DNA of 64,000 bases from NCBI RefSeq assembly GCF_002002725.1, contig NZ_MUNW01000036.1, forward strand, positions 174,993-238,992, in the 5' to 3' direction. Each line of letters starts with the position of its first letter. The stretch's first letter is position 1. Shown here piece by piece: positions 54,732-64,000 of the stretch. A program made the translations under genes and the position numbers. The notes below the pieces were generated by a model. The model made no database searches, was not told the origin of the DNA, and saw nothing but the letters and a program-made list of their open reading frames with translations. This DNA is from Sinorhizobium sp. A49 (GTDB lineage Bacteria; Pseudomonadota; Alphaproteobacteria; Rhizobiales; Rhizobiaceae).

Positions 54732-54853
54732 ATGTCGGCGCCGCCACAAATTTGCATGAATCACCGATCATGACGTTGCGGTCTTGAGGCAACTTGCTCT
54801 AAAAGCGCATGTCTGGCGGGGTCCATGCCCGCAGAATGGAACGGGAATATCCG

Positions 54854-55720
54854 ATGGTTCTTGCAGTTTCTGTTGATTTGAAGAAGTCAGCGCGTATGTT
54901 CGCCGTGGTTGTCGCGGCCGTTGCCGGCAGCGCCCTGATTACCGCCTGCCAGAACGATCCCGATATCGACATCACCAAGCTGACGGCCGAGACCGATCCG
55001 CCGGAAGTGCTGTACAACCAGGGCCTTGCCAACCTCAATGCTGGCAAGACCGGCGAGGCGGCGCGCAAGTTCGAAGCGCTCGACAGGCAGCACCCGTTCT
55101 CCGAATACGCCCGCAAGGCGCTGGTGATGAGCGCGTTCGTTTCCTACCGCAACGGTCAGTACCAGGAGGCGATCAACGCCACCGGTCGCTATCTCAACCT
55201 TTATCCGCAGTCCGAAGATGCTGCCTACGCGCAGTACATCCAGGGCCTTGCCTACACCAAGCAGATTCCGGCGGTGACGCAGGATCAGAAGCCGGCCTTC
55301 AAGGCGATCGAGGCGATGCAGGCCGTCGTCGACAAGTATCCGGACTCGCAATATGTCGAGGATGCGCAGGCGAAGGTCCGCTTTGCCCGCGACCAGCTCG
55401 CCGGCAAGGAAATGCAGGTCGGCCGCTATTATCTTGAGCGCAAGGAGTACCTTGCCGCCGTGTCGCGCTTCCGCACCGTCGTCGAGCAGTATCCCAATAC
55501 CAACCAGGTCGAAGAGGCTCTGGCCCGTCTGGTCGAAGCCTACTACGCCATGGGCGTGACATCCGAAGCGCAGACCGCTGCCGCCGTTCTCGGACACAAC
55601 TATCCTGACAGCCAGTGGTATAATGATTCGTTCAAGCTGCTGCAGTCGGGTGGTCTCGAGCCACGCGAAAGCGGAGGTTCCTGGATTGCGCGCGCAGGCA
55701 AGAAGCTGATCGGCGCCTGA
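54854..55720 (+). CDS. bamD: Outer-membrane assembly lipoprotein BamD
   Basis: A 288-residue lipoprotein. A basic N-terminus leads into [18 protein letters not shown], where Cys is the lipidated residue. The rest is a run of TPR-type helices ([42 protein letters not shown] and repeats), ending in RSERRR-free helical turns typical of BamD. It works with BamA to insert beta-barrel proteins into the outer membrane. Of several possible starts, 54854 ([15 protein letters not shown]) has GGGAA at 8 bases; 54836 is an alternative. recN follows by 20 bases, the usual bamD-recN pair. Confidence 0.92.
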   Translation: MVLAVSVDLKKSARMFAVVVAAVAGSALITACQNDPDIDITKLTAETDPPEVLYNQGLANLNAGKTGEAARKFEALDRQHPFSEYARKALVMSAFVSYRNGQYQEAINATGRYLNLYPQSEDAAYAQYIQGLAYTKQIPAVTQDQKPAFKAIEAMQAVVDKYPDSQYVEDAQAKVRFARDQLAGKEMQVGRYYLERKEYLAAVSRFRTVVEQYPNTNQVEEALARLVEAYYAMGVTSEAQTAAAVLGHNYPDSQWYNDSFKLLQSGGLEPRESGGSWIARAGKKLIGA

Positions 55721-55740
55721 TACGGAAGATTTGACCCCGG

Positions 55741-57414
55741 ATGCTCGCCCAGATCTCGATCCGCGATATCGTCCTGATTGAACGGCTTGATCTGGCGTTC
55801 GAGGCCGGACTGTCCGTGCTGACCGGTGAGACCGGTGCTGGAAAATCCATCCTGCTCGACAGTCTGTCGCTGGCCCTTGGCGGGCGCGGCGACGGCTCGC
55901 TCGTGCGCCACGGTTCCGACAAGGGGCAGGTGACGGCGGTCTTCGACGTGCCGATCGGACACTCGGCGCGGCTGATGCTGCGCGACAACGGCATCGACGA
56001 TGACGGCGACCTGATCTTCCGTCGGGTGCAATCGGCCGATGGCCGAACCAAGGCTTTCGTCAACGACCAGCCGGTCAGCGTGCAGCTGATGCGCCAGCTC
56101 GGCCAGACGCTGGTCGAAATCCACGGACAGCATGACGATCGGGCGCTGGTCGATATCGACGCCCACCGCACGCTGCTCGATGCCTTCGGCGGCACCAGCG
56201 ACGAGGCCGTGCAGGTCTCCGGTCTCTACCGCGCCTGGAAGGACGCCGAACGCGGGTTGAAGAAACACCGCGAGCGGGTCGAGGCCGCGGCCCGCGAGGC
56301 CGACTATTTGCGCTCGTCGGTCGAAGAACTGGAAAAGCTCAATCCGCGCGAAGGCGAAGAAGACGAGCTCGCCGAAAAGCGTGCGCGGATGATGAAGTCC
56401 GAGCGTATTGCCGGCGACATCAACGAAGCCTCCGAGTTCCTGAACGGCAACGGTTCGCCGGTTCCGCTGATCGCCTCGCTCGTGCGCCGGCTGGAACGCA
56501 AGAGCCATGAGGCGCCGGGGCTACTGGAAGAAACCGTCGAACTGCTCGATGGGGCGCTGAACCAGCTTTCCGACGCGCAGATGGCCATCGAACGGGCGTT
56601 GCGCAACACCGAGTTCGACCCGAAGGAGTTGGAGCGCGTCGAGGAGCGCCTGTTTGCGCTTCGTGGCGCCAGCCGCAAATACTCCGTGCCGGTCGCCGAG
56701 CTGCCGGCGTTGGCCGTCCGGATGATTTCGGACCTCGCCGACCTCGACGCGGGCGAAGAGAAGCTGAAGCAGCTCGATGCTCAGGTGGGCGCCGCAAGGG
56801 TTGCCTTCGACGCTGCCGCGCGCACGCTGTCCGACAAGCGCCAGAACACCGCTTCGGCTCTGTCGGCGGCCGTCATGGCCGAGCTGCCGGCGCTGAAACT
56901 AGAGCGCGCCCGCTTCATGGTCGAAGTGCAGAGCGATGCGGGCCAGCCGACTGCCGATGGCATCGACCTCGTCGAATTCCATGTCCAGACCAATCCGGGT
57001 ACCCGACCGGGGCCGATCATGAAGGTAGCTTCGGGCGGCGAACTCTCGCGCTTCCTGCTGGCGCTGAAGGTGGCGCTTGCCGACCGCGGCTCGGCGCCGA
57101 CGCTCGTCTTCGACGAAATCGACACCGGTGTCGGTGGTGCCGTGGCTGACGCCATCGGCCAGCGGCTGAAGCGGCTTTCCGGCACGGTGCAGGTGCTTTC
57201 GGTCACCCACGCGCCGCAGGTGGCCGCGCGTGCGGCCACGCATCTGCTGATCTCCAAGGGACCGTCGAGCGAGAAGGCCGAGATGATCTCGACCCGTGTT
57301 GCCCGCATGGACGACAAGGCCCGCACCGAGGAAATCGCCCGCATGCTCGCCGGCGCCTCGATCACCGAAGAGGCGAGGGCGGCTGCCGCAAGGTTGCTGT
57401 CCGGCAACGGTTAG
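55741..57414 (+). CDS. recN: DNA repair ATPase RecN
   Basis: A 557-residue SMC-like protein for double-strand break repair. The Walker A GETGAGKS is at 29-36 in the N-terminal half of the head. Two coiled-coil arms follow (about 155-350) around a short hinge. The C-terminal head has the signature SGGELSRFLLALK, Walker B LVFDEIDTGVGG and VLSVTHAPQVAARA. Length is normal. It is co-directional with bamD (20-base gap) and 86 bases before the next gene. Confidence 0.96.
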   Translation: MLAQISIRDIVLIERLDLAFEAGLSVLTGETGAGKSILLDSLSLALGGRGDGSLVRHGSDKGQVTAVFDVPIGHSARLMLRDNGIDDDGDLIFRRVQSADGRTKAFVNDQPVSVQLMRQLGQTLVEIHGQHDDRALVDIDAHRTLLDAFGGTSDEAVQVSGLYRAWKDAERGLKKHRERVEAAAREADYLRSSVEELEKLNPREGEEDELAEKRARMMKSERIAGDINEASEFLNGNGSPVPLIASLVRRLERKSHEAPGLLEETVELLDGALNQLSDAQMAIERALRNTEFDPKELERVEERLFALRGASRKYSVPVAELPALAVRMISDLADLDAGEEKLKQLDAQVGAARVAFDAAARTLSDKRQNTASALSAAVMAELPALKLERARFMVEVQSDAGQPTADGIDLVEFHVQTNPGTRPGPIMKVASGGELSRFLLALKVALADRGSAPTLVFDEIDTGVGGAVADAIGQRLKRLSGTVQVLSVTHAPQVAARAATHLLISKGPSSEKAEMISTRVARMDDKARTEEIARMLAGASITEEARAAAARLLSGNG

Positions 57415-57500
57415 GACTCCTACGTCTTCTCGCCAGGTTGCCGGGTCCTCCGCGTCCGTGTTTTTATTCGTCTTTGGCGGATTGGCAGGCGGCATAGGGC

Positions 57501-58463
57501 ATGTGGGAGAGACTACAGCAGCGGCTTCAGCTTCGGCTGGAGCAGATGCGCAAGCATCCAGAACTGATCGTGATCTATTCGCTCGCCTTCGTCGGTTACA
57601 TCCTGACGATAAAGGAAGCGGACAAGCAGCTTGGAGCGCTTGGTATCCTGACAGTGGTCGGCGCGACCGCGGTCCTTCCTTTTGTGGTCGCGCGGCTTTC
57701 AGGTCTGCGTAGCATCGAACTCCCAGAGGAAAGCGACGGCTGGATCGAGTCGCCCGGCCTTCTGCGTTCCAGCACGGAGGACGAGCGTCCGTATCTGGTG
57801 CGCATCCCGCCTTCGACTGCAGTTGCCTATGATGTGATCCGCAAGGCGCAGGATGTGTTCCAGAGCGACGCGATTGATCCGGAGGAGGATATGAAGGCCT
57901 TCTTCTCCGATCCCTATAGCCTGATCTGCCTGCAGGATTCGGACGACCATATCTTCGGTTTCACCGACTACTACGTCTTCGAGAAAAACCATTTCAAGCT
58001 ATTCCTGCAAGGCGACTACGGCTTCGACGATCTGCTTGCCAACGGGCTGCTCGCCCATCCGAAAGCGCGCAAGGCCAAGGTGGTCTATCTCGCCACCATC
58101 CTTAATCTGAGCTACCTGCTTGATTCCATGCGCAGCGAACGCCGACGGCAGAACGGCATTCTTGTCTGGGCGACAGTGTCGGCGATCCTGGAGTACCAGG
58201 AGTTTCCGCCTGAAGGTATCGACCTCTACGGCATCGGCTGGGACAACGGCGGCGCCGCCATCCTGAAGATGTTCGGGCTAGAGCCGGTCGGTCGTGTCAT
58301 GCGAGGCCTTGCCGAAGGCAAATGGATCTACACCCGGCGCGGCATTCACCGGCAGGATCTGGAGGTGATACGCGCCCGCTATCAGAAGCGATACGAACGC
58401 TGGTGCGAACTGGAGATCCGCCGCTGCGCCGATGTCGCGCCAAGTGTCGTTTCCGCCGGATGA
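57501..58463 (+). CDS. Membrane-anchored protein of unknown function, possible GNAT-like fold
   Basis: A 320-residue protein I cannot assign. Residues about 20-65 hold two hydrophobic segments (PELIVIYSLAFVGYILTI and LGALGILTVVGATAVLPFVVA) that would anchor it. The rest is soluble: RIPPSTAVAYDVIRKAQDVFQSD, a segment FGFTDYYVFEKNHFKLFL, and near the end GIGWDNGGAAILKMFGLEPVGRVMRG. That last stretch resembles the end of GNAT acetyltransferases (acceptor helix then FGxxPVG strand), but no acetyl-CoA RxxGxG/A loop is clear. It lies between recN and ligA on the same strand. The start has only a weak AGGCGG ribosome site. Confidence 0.6.
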   Translation: MWERLQQRLQLRLEQMRKHPELIVIYSLAFVGYILTIKEADKQLGALGILTVVGATAVLPFVVARLSGLRSIELPEESDGWIESPGLLRSSTEDERPYLVRIPPSTAVAYDVIRKAQDVFQSDAIDPEEDMKAFFSDPYSLICLQDSDDHIFGFTDYYVFEKNHFKLFLQGDYGFDDLLANGLLAHPKARKAKVVYLATILNLSYLLDSMRSERRRQNGILVWATVSAILEYQEFPPEGIDLYGIGWDNGGAAILKMFGLEPVGRVMRGLAEGKWIYTRRGIHRQDLEVIRARYQKRYERWCELEIRRCADVAPSVVSAG

Positions 58464-58512
58464 TCAGGGGAGCTTGCTAGCGGTCGCTCTTTTCTTTCCC
58501 GGCAGTTGCTCT

Positions 58513-60700
<2,188 letters not shown>

Positions 60701-60701
<1 letters not shown>

Positions 60702-60749
60702 CGCATTTCCAGGAAAAGTGCGAAGCGCTTTTTCCGTCAAGAAATGCGT
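60701..60749. repeat. RIME-like palindromic repeat after ligA
   Basis: Ends ACGCATTTC and GAAATGCGT are inverted repeats (60701-60709 and 60741-60749); the centre GGAAAAGTGCGAAGCGCTTT then TTCC is itself a dyad. It is a clear relative, in opposite orientation, of 9181-9232. Its first base is the last base of the ligA stop codon. Confidence 0.75.
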
Positions 60750-60792
60750 AAAAATGAATTCCCGCGATCAGGCGTGTTGGCATGCGGCATGG

Positions 60793-61446
60793 TTACGCCT
60801 GCTCGATATCGTAGGCTTCTGATGCGGCTTTCAGTGCGGCAATGTCGTCGGCGCAGATGAAGCGACGTAGCGCGTCGAATTTCGCCTTCTCCCACCGGTA
60901 GATGCCGAGCGTAAGCAGCGTCTCGATGTCGGCTTCGGGAAAGCGCTGGCGAACCGGGCGGGCCGGATTGCCGGCAACGATGGTATAGGGCGCCACGTCC
61001 CTGGTGACGATTGCGCCCGACGCGATGACCGCGCCTTCACCGAGGGTGACGCCTGGCATGATCATGGCGCGCATGCCGATCCAGGCGCCGTCGCCGATGA
61101 CGGTGTCACCCTTGCCGATATAGGCTTCGCCGATCATGTCGAGGAACGGATAGAGGCTTATCCAATCGGTGCGATGGGTGTGGTTGCCGCCCATCAGGAT
61201 GACCGCCTCGGCCCCGATCGCGACATAGTCGCCGATGCGCAACTGGTCGATCGGCCATTGCGGCTCCCAGGCCTTGAGGCTGTAGTCATCGCCATAGAGG
61301 TAGCGCACGACGCTCTCTTCGAAGGAGCCCGTCCAGGCATTGCTGTAATAGCTGTTGGTTCCGCGCACGTGGATGTTCGGGTTGCGCACGGTCTCGTGCA
61401 ATAGCTCGACCTTGGACCAATGCTTGGCGTCGACGTTCGTGGACAT
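60793..61446 (-). CDS. CatB/Vat-type O-acetyltransferase (left-handed beta helix)
   Basis: A 217-residue xenobiotic-acetyltransferase-like hexapeptide protein. The start includes VRNPNIHVRGTNSYYSNAW typical of the group. Hexapeptide coils are IGDYVAIGAEAVILMGGNHTHRTDWISLYPF (with the catalytic His) and IGKGDTVIGDGAWIGMRAMIMPGVTLGEGAVIASGAIVTRDVAPYTIVAGNPARPVRQRF. Relatives acetylate chloramphenicol, streptogramins or sugars; in environmental chromosomes the substrate is usually unknown, so resistance is not implied. It converges on ligA. Confidence 0.85.
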   Translation of the reverse strand: MSTNVDAKHWSKVELLHETVRNPNIHVRGTNSYYSNAWTGSFEESVVRYLYGDDYSLKAWEPQWPIDQLRIGDYVAIGAEAVILMGGNHTHRTDWISLYPFLDMIGEAYIGKGDTVIGDGAWIGMRAMIMPGVTLGEGAVIASGAIVTRDVAPYTIVAGNPARPVRQRFPEADIETLLTLGIYRWEKAKFDALRRFICADDIAALKAASEAYDIEQA

Positions 61447-61601
61447 GGGGCTTCCTCATTCTGCTGGTTGCAAGCGTCAGCGACGGCTCACGCGCCTTTC
61501 TCGACGTATCGGCTCCCCAACTATCCGGTTTCTCGGGCAATTTCTCCCCAAAACCTCTGCGGCCGATAGCCTCGCTCACTGTCGCGTGCACCGGATCAGA
61601 C

Positions 61602-61632
61602 AAAAAAGTGCCCGCCGCGAAAAGCGGCGGGC
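61602..61632 (-). terminator. Intrinsic terminator of the VOC gene
   Basis: On the minus strand, stem GCCCGCCGC / GCGGCGGGC with a 5-base loop is followed by ACTTTTTT, 26 bases after the VOC stop. Confidence 0.88.
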
Positions 61633-61657
61633 GCCAGGCAAAGAGGATTGCGGCCGA

Positions 61658-62068
61658 TCAGGAGGCCTGTTGCTGGGCGGCTTCCATGTCCATCCACATG
61701 AATTCCCAGACGTGGCCGTCGAAATCCTGGAAGCTGATGCCGTACATGAAGCCGTAGTCGATCGCAGGCTTCCAGGGCTTGGCACCGGCAGCGAGTGCCT
61801 TGGCGAGCATGTCGTCGCATTCGGTGCGGCTGGACGCGGAAAGGGCGGTGATGACCTCGGTGCCCTTGCTGGCGTCGCTGATCTCGCCGGTGATGAAGCC
61901 GCGGAACTTCGGCTCCGTCAGAAGCATGACGAAAATATTGTCCGAGATCACCGTGCACGCGGCCGTGTCGTCGGAGAACTGCTCGTTGAAGGTGAAGCCG
62001 AGCGCGCCGAAGAACGCGCGCGAAGCCTTCAGATCCTTGACGGGCAGGTTTACAAAAATCATGCGCAT
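61658..62068 (-). CDS. VOC-family (glyoxalase/bleomycin-resistance fold) protein
   Basis: A 136-residue protein with the paired beta-alpha-beta-beta-beta units of the VOC fold: MRMIFVNLPVKDLKASRAFFGALGFTFNEQFSD and later YGISFQDFDGHVWEFMWMD, where the Glu of VWEF is a usual metal ligand. The extended acidic-region loop TGEISDASKGTEVITALS suits the PhnB-like lactoylglutathione-lyase-related group. The substrate is unknown. The start at 62068 has GAGGAG at 7 bases; upstream in-frame Mets (62104, 62197) lack such a site. A clear terminator follows. Confidence 0.82.
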   Translation of the reverse strand: MRMIFVNLPVKDLKASRAFFGALGFTFNEQFSDDTAACTVISDNIFVMLLTEPKFRGFITGEISDASKGTEVITALSASSRTECDDMLAKALAAGAKPWKPAIDYGFMYGISFQDFDGHVWEFMWMDMEAAQQQAS

Positions 62069-62219
62069 GAAATGCTCCTCATAGGGATTTTCTTGGTTGG
62101 ACATCACTAGGACGTTCGGCGGTGCACGCAGCCGACAGCCGGCCAGACATTTTTTTGAGGAATGCGATGTGCCGCTCATGATGTGGTGTGCAATCAAGGG
62201 TTTTCAACAACCCCATGGC

Positions 62220-63149
62220 TCACCCGAGGCTGCCGGCAAATCGTTCGGCTAGGCGGTGGCGCTTGAAATGCTCGGCGACAAAGTCGACGAAGGCGCGGGT
62301 CTTTGCCGGCAGCAGCGTCCGGCTGCCATAGTAGATCGAGATCGGACCGGCATCGGCGTACCATTTCGGCGCCAACCGCACGAGGGCGCCGCTTTCGAGA
62401 TGGCCGAGCACATCGGGAACGGCAATCAGCGTCACACCGAGGCCGAGCAGGGCTGCCCGGCACATGGCGGTCGGATCGTTGACGACGATGGTTTCGCGCG
62501 GCGTCGCGCTCATTTCATTGCCGGCGGCGTTGCGCATCGTCCAGTGGCGGATGCGGCCGGTGCGGGTGGCGCGCATGACGATGCCGTCGAGGTCGGCGAG
62601 GCCGGAGGGGTCAACGGGCAGGGAGCGGTTCTTCAGGTAGGCGGGCGAGGCGACGGCGATGATGTGCGCCGGCGCGATCGGCCGCGAGATGATCCCGGGC
62701 GAAAGCTCGAAACCGCCGCCGATCGCCGCGTCGAAACCTTCGGCGATAAGATCCACCTGCCGGTTGTCGAATTGCCAGTCGAGGCGAACAGCCGGATAGG
62801 CCTCAAGAAACGCCGGCACCAGCGGCAGGATGTGATCGATGCCGAAGGTGGGACTGAGGCTGACCTTGAGCAGGCCGGCCGGCGCGCCGCCGTCGCCCGC
62901 CACGCTGGCGATCGCGCTTTGCAAACCCTCAAGATTGTCACGGATGGCTGAGAGGAAGCGCTCGCCTTCTTCCGTCAGCGTCAGCTTGCGGGTCGATCGA
63001 TGAAAAAGCCGCACGCCGAGGTTCCGCTCCAGCATTGCGACGTTGCGGCTGACGGCCGCGGGTGTCAGCGCCAACTTGCGCGCAGCACCCGAGAAGCCGC
63101 CGAGCTCGGCGCTGCGCACGAAGGATTCGAGATTGGCCAGCGTTTCCAT
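62220..63149 (-). CDS. LysR-family transcriptional regulator
   Basis: A 309-residue LTTR. The helix-turn-helix is at the N-terminus (LESFVRSAELGGFSGAARKLALTPAAVSRNVAMLERNLGVRLFHRSTRKLTLTEEG), followed by the two-lobe effector domain (VSLSPTFGIDHILPLVPAFLEAYPAVRLDWQFDN and RAALLGLGVTLIAVPDVLGHLESGALV). It is divergent from the SDR gene, 101 bases apart, the usual LysR arrangement, so it probably controls that gene. The ATG at 63149 (METLANLESF) fits the family; 63182 is an alternative. Confidence 0.9.
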   Translation of the reverse strand: METLANLESFVRSAELGGFSGAARKLALTPAAVSRNVAMLERNLGVRLFHRSTRKLTLTEEGERFLSAIRDNLEGLQSAIASVAGDGGAPAGLLKVSLSPTFGIDHILPLVPAFLEAYPAVRLDWQFDNRQVDLIAEGFDAAIGGGFELSPGIISRPIAPAHIIAVASPAYLKNRSLPVDPSGLADLDGIVMRATRTGRIRHWTMRNAAGNEMSATPRETIVVNDPTAMCRAALLGLGVTLIAVPDVLGHLESGALVRLAPKWYADAGPISIYYGSRTLLPAKTRAFVDFVAEHFKRHRLAERFAGSLG

Positions 63150-63250
63150 ATTCAAGCAATCGTTGAAGATGATGAAAGTCATTGCCGACTTATGTTAGCG
63201 GAATTAAATGGCAATATCCACTCCATCGAAACCTTGAAGGAGTTGATGTC

Positions 63251-64000
63251 ATGTCGCAGAATAGAAAGACGCTTGAAGGCAAGGTGGCCCTGGTGACCGG
63301 TGGCTCGCGCTCGATCGGCGCTGCCGTCGCAAAGCGCCTCGCAACCGACGGTGCGGCCGTCGCCATCACCTATCATGGCTCGCCGGAAAAGGCGGCCAAG
63401 GTGGTCTCTGAGATCGAGGCTGCGGGCGGCCGCGCCATTGCCATCAGGGCGGATGCCGGCGACGCGGGGGCGGTGCGCGCCGCCGTCAACGAGACCGCGG
63501 AGACGCTGGGCGGTGTCGATATCCTCGTCAACAACGCCGGCATTGCGCTTGGCGGACCGATCGACGAGATCACGGACGCGGATTACAATCGCATGATCGC
63601 CGTCAACGTCACCGGCGTCTTCGTCGCCACGCAGGAGGCGGTGCGCAAGATGAAGCCGGGCGGCCGCGTCATCCATATCGGCTCGTCGATGGTGCGTTAT
63701 GCCGCCTTTCCGACCGCGTCGCTCTACACGCTGACCAAGGGTGCGGTCGCCGGCTTCAATCGCAGCCTGGTGCGCGATCTCGGCCCCCGCGGCATCACCG
63801 TCAACACGGTGCATCCAGGGCCGACCGACACCGATATGAACCCGGACGGCGGCCCCGTCTCCAAGATCGTCGGCCCCGGCATGGCGATCGGCCGCTACGG
63901 CAAGCCGGAGGAGATCGCCAGCGTCGTTGCCTATCTGGCAAGCCCGGAGGCAGCCTTCGTCACCGGCGCCGACATCGTTGCAGACGGTGGCTTTACCGCC
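63251..64000 (+). CDS. SDR-family oxidoreductase (3' end cut by window)
   Basis: The first 250 residues are visible, with the frame open to the last base; SDRs of this kind are about 250 residues, so nearly all is present. The NAD(P) loop is VALVTGGSRSIGAAVAKRLA. NNAGIAL follows at about 90, then the active site IHIGSSMVRYAAFPTASLYTLTKGAVAGF (Ser, and YxxxK). PGPTDTDM and the ending VTGADIVADGGFTA are typical of 3-oxoacyl-ACP-reductase-like members. AAGGAG precedes the ATG. It is divergent from, and probably controlled by, the LysR gene. Confidence 0.9.
   Translation, partial: MSQNRKTLEGKVALVTGGSRSIGAAVAKRLATDGAAVAITYHGSPEKAAKVVSEIEAAGGRAIAIRADAGDAGAVRAAVNETAETLGGVDILVNNAGIALGGPIDEITDADYNRMIAVNVTGVFVATQEAVRKMKPGGRVIHIGSSMVRYAAFPTASLYTLTKGAVAGFNRSLVRDLGPRGITVNTVHPGPTDTDMNPDGGPVSKIVGPGMAIGRYGKPEEIASVVAYLASPEAAFVTGADIVADGGFTA

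Noticed and set aside
60793..61446. Chloramphenicol resistance (catB)
   Set aside because: The hexapeptide acetyltransferase family is broad and no mobile context is present.

Overview
This 64 kb window is GC-rich, densely coded chromosomal DNA from an alphaproteobacterium of the family Rhizobiaceae, most like Sinorhizobium/Ensifer. The basis is the btaA-btaB pair, a PPi-type phosphofructokinase, an FtsZ of about 590 residues, the order of the division and cell-wall (dcw) cluster, and rhizobial palindromic intergenic repeats. No tRNA, rRNA, CRISPR array, insertion sequence or prophage gene was recognised.

Layout. (a) 1-7.2 kb: small metabolic genes. These are a partial exported protein, an aldose-epimerase-like protein, a phosphatase-like DUF442 protein and a cupin, then a minus-strand set (alpha/beta hydrolase, DMT transporter, ThDP enzyme), and a RNase T2 homologue with altered active-site residues. 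(b) 7.3-13.3 kb: ettA, prs, and an ArsR-methyltransferase fusion regulator in front of metF, with a near-perfect 20-bp palindrome at its start. A probable 25-residue membrane protein follows metF. (c) 13-30 kb: two transporters, the betaine-lipid pair btaA-btaB, a GGDEF protein with a degenerate EAL domain, a beta-lactamase-fold hydrolase, pfp, a DjlA-like J-domain protein and an FAD oxidoreductase. Five peptidoglycan-cleaving enzymes are scattered here: MltB type, GH25 lysozyme, two SLT transglycosylases and an amidase. The RNase P RNA gene rnpB closes this section.

(d) 30-54.7 kb: the dcw cluster, mraZ-rsmH-ftsL-ftsI-murE-murF-mraY-murD-ftsW-murG-murC-murB, then a 4-kb interruption (secreted orphan, MFS permease, small conserved protein, aquaporin), then ddl-ftsQ-ftsA-ftsZ-lpxC. 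mraZ is preceded by four 10-bp-phased CCCAT repeats, which fit the MraZ operator. The ddl-ftsQAZ block has its own candidate promoter with a CtrA-like box. (e) 54.8-60.7 kb: bamD, recN, a membrane-anchored protein of unknown function and ligA. (f) 60.7-64 kb: an acetyltransferase, a VOC protein, and a LysR regulator divergent from an SDR dehydrogenase that runs off the window.

Together the core genes make lipid II precursors (murA is not in the window), flip and polymerise them at the septum (ftsW, ftsI), build the Z-ring (ftsZ, ftsA, ftsQ, ftsL) and supply envelope lipids and outer-membrane assembly (lpxC, bamD). I did not find a clearly new multi-gene system. The most interesting candidates are small: the 25-residue membrane ORF, a hairpin that sequesters the ribosome site of a LysE-type exporter, the RNase T2 with replaced catalytic residues, the membrane-tethered GNAT-like protein before ligA, and the orphan secreted gene bracketed by look-alike terminators inside the dcw cluster.
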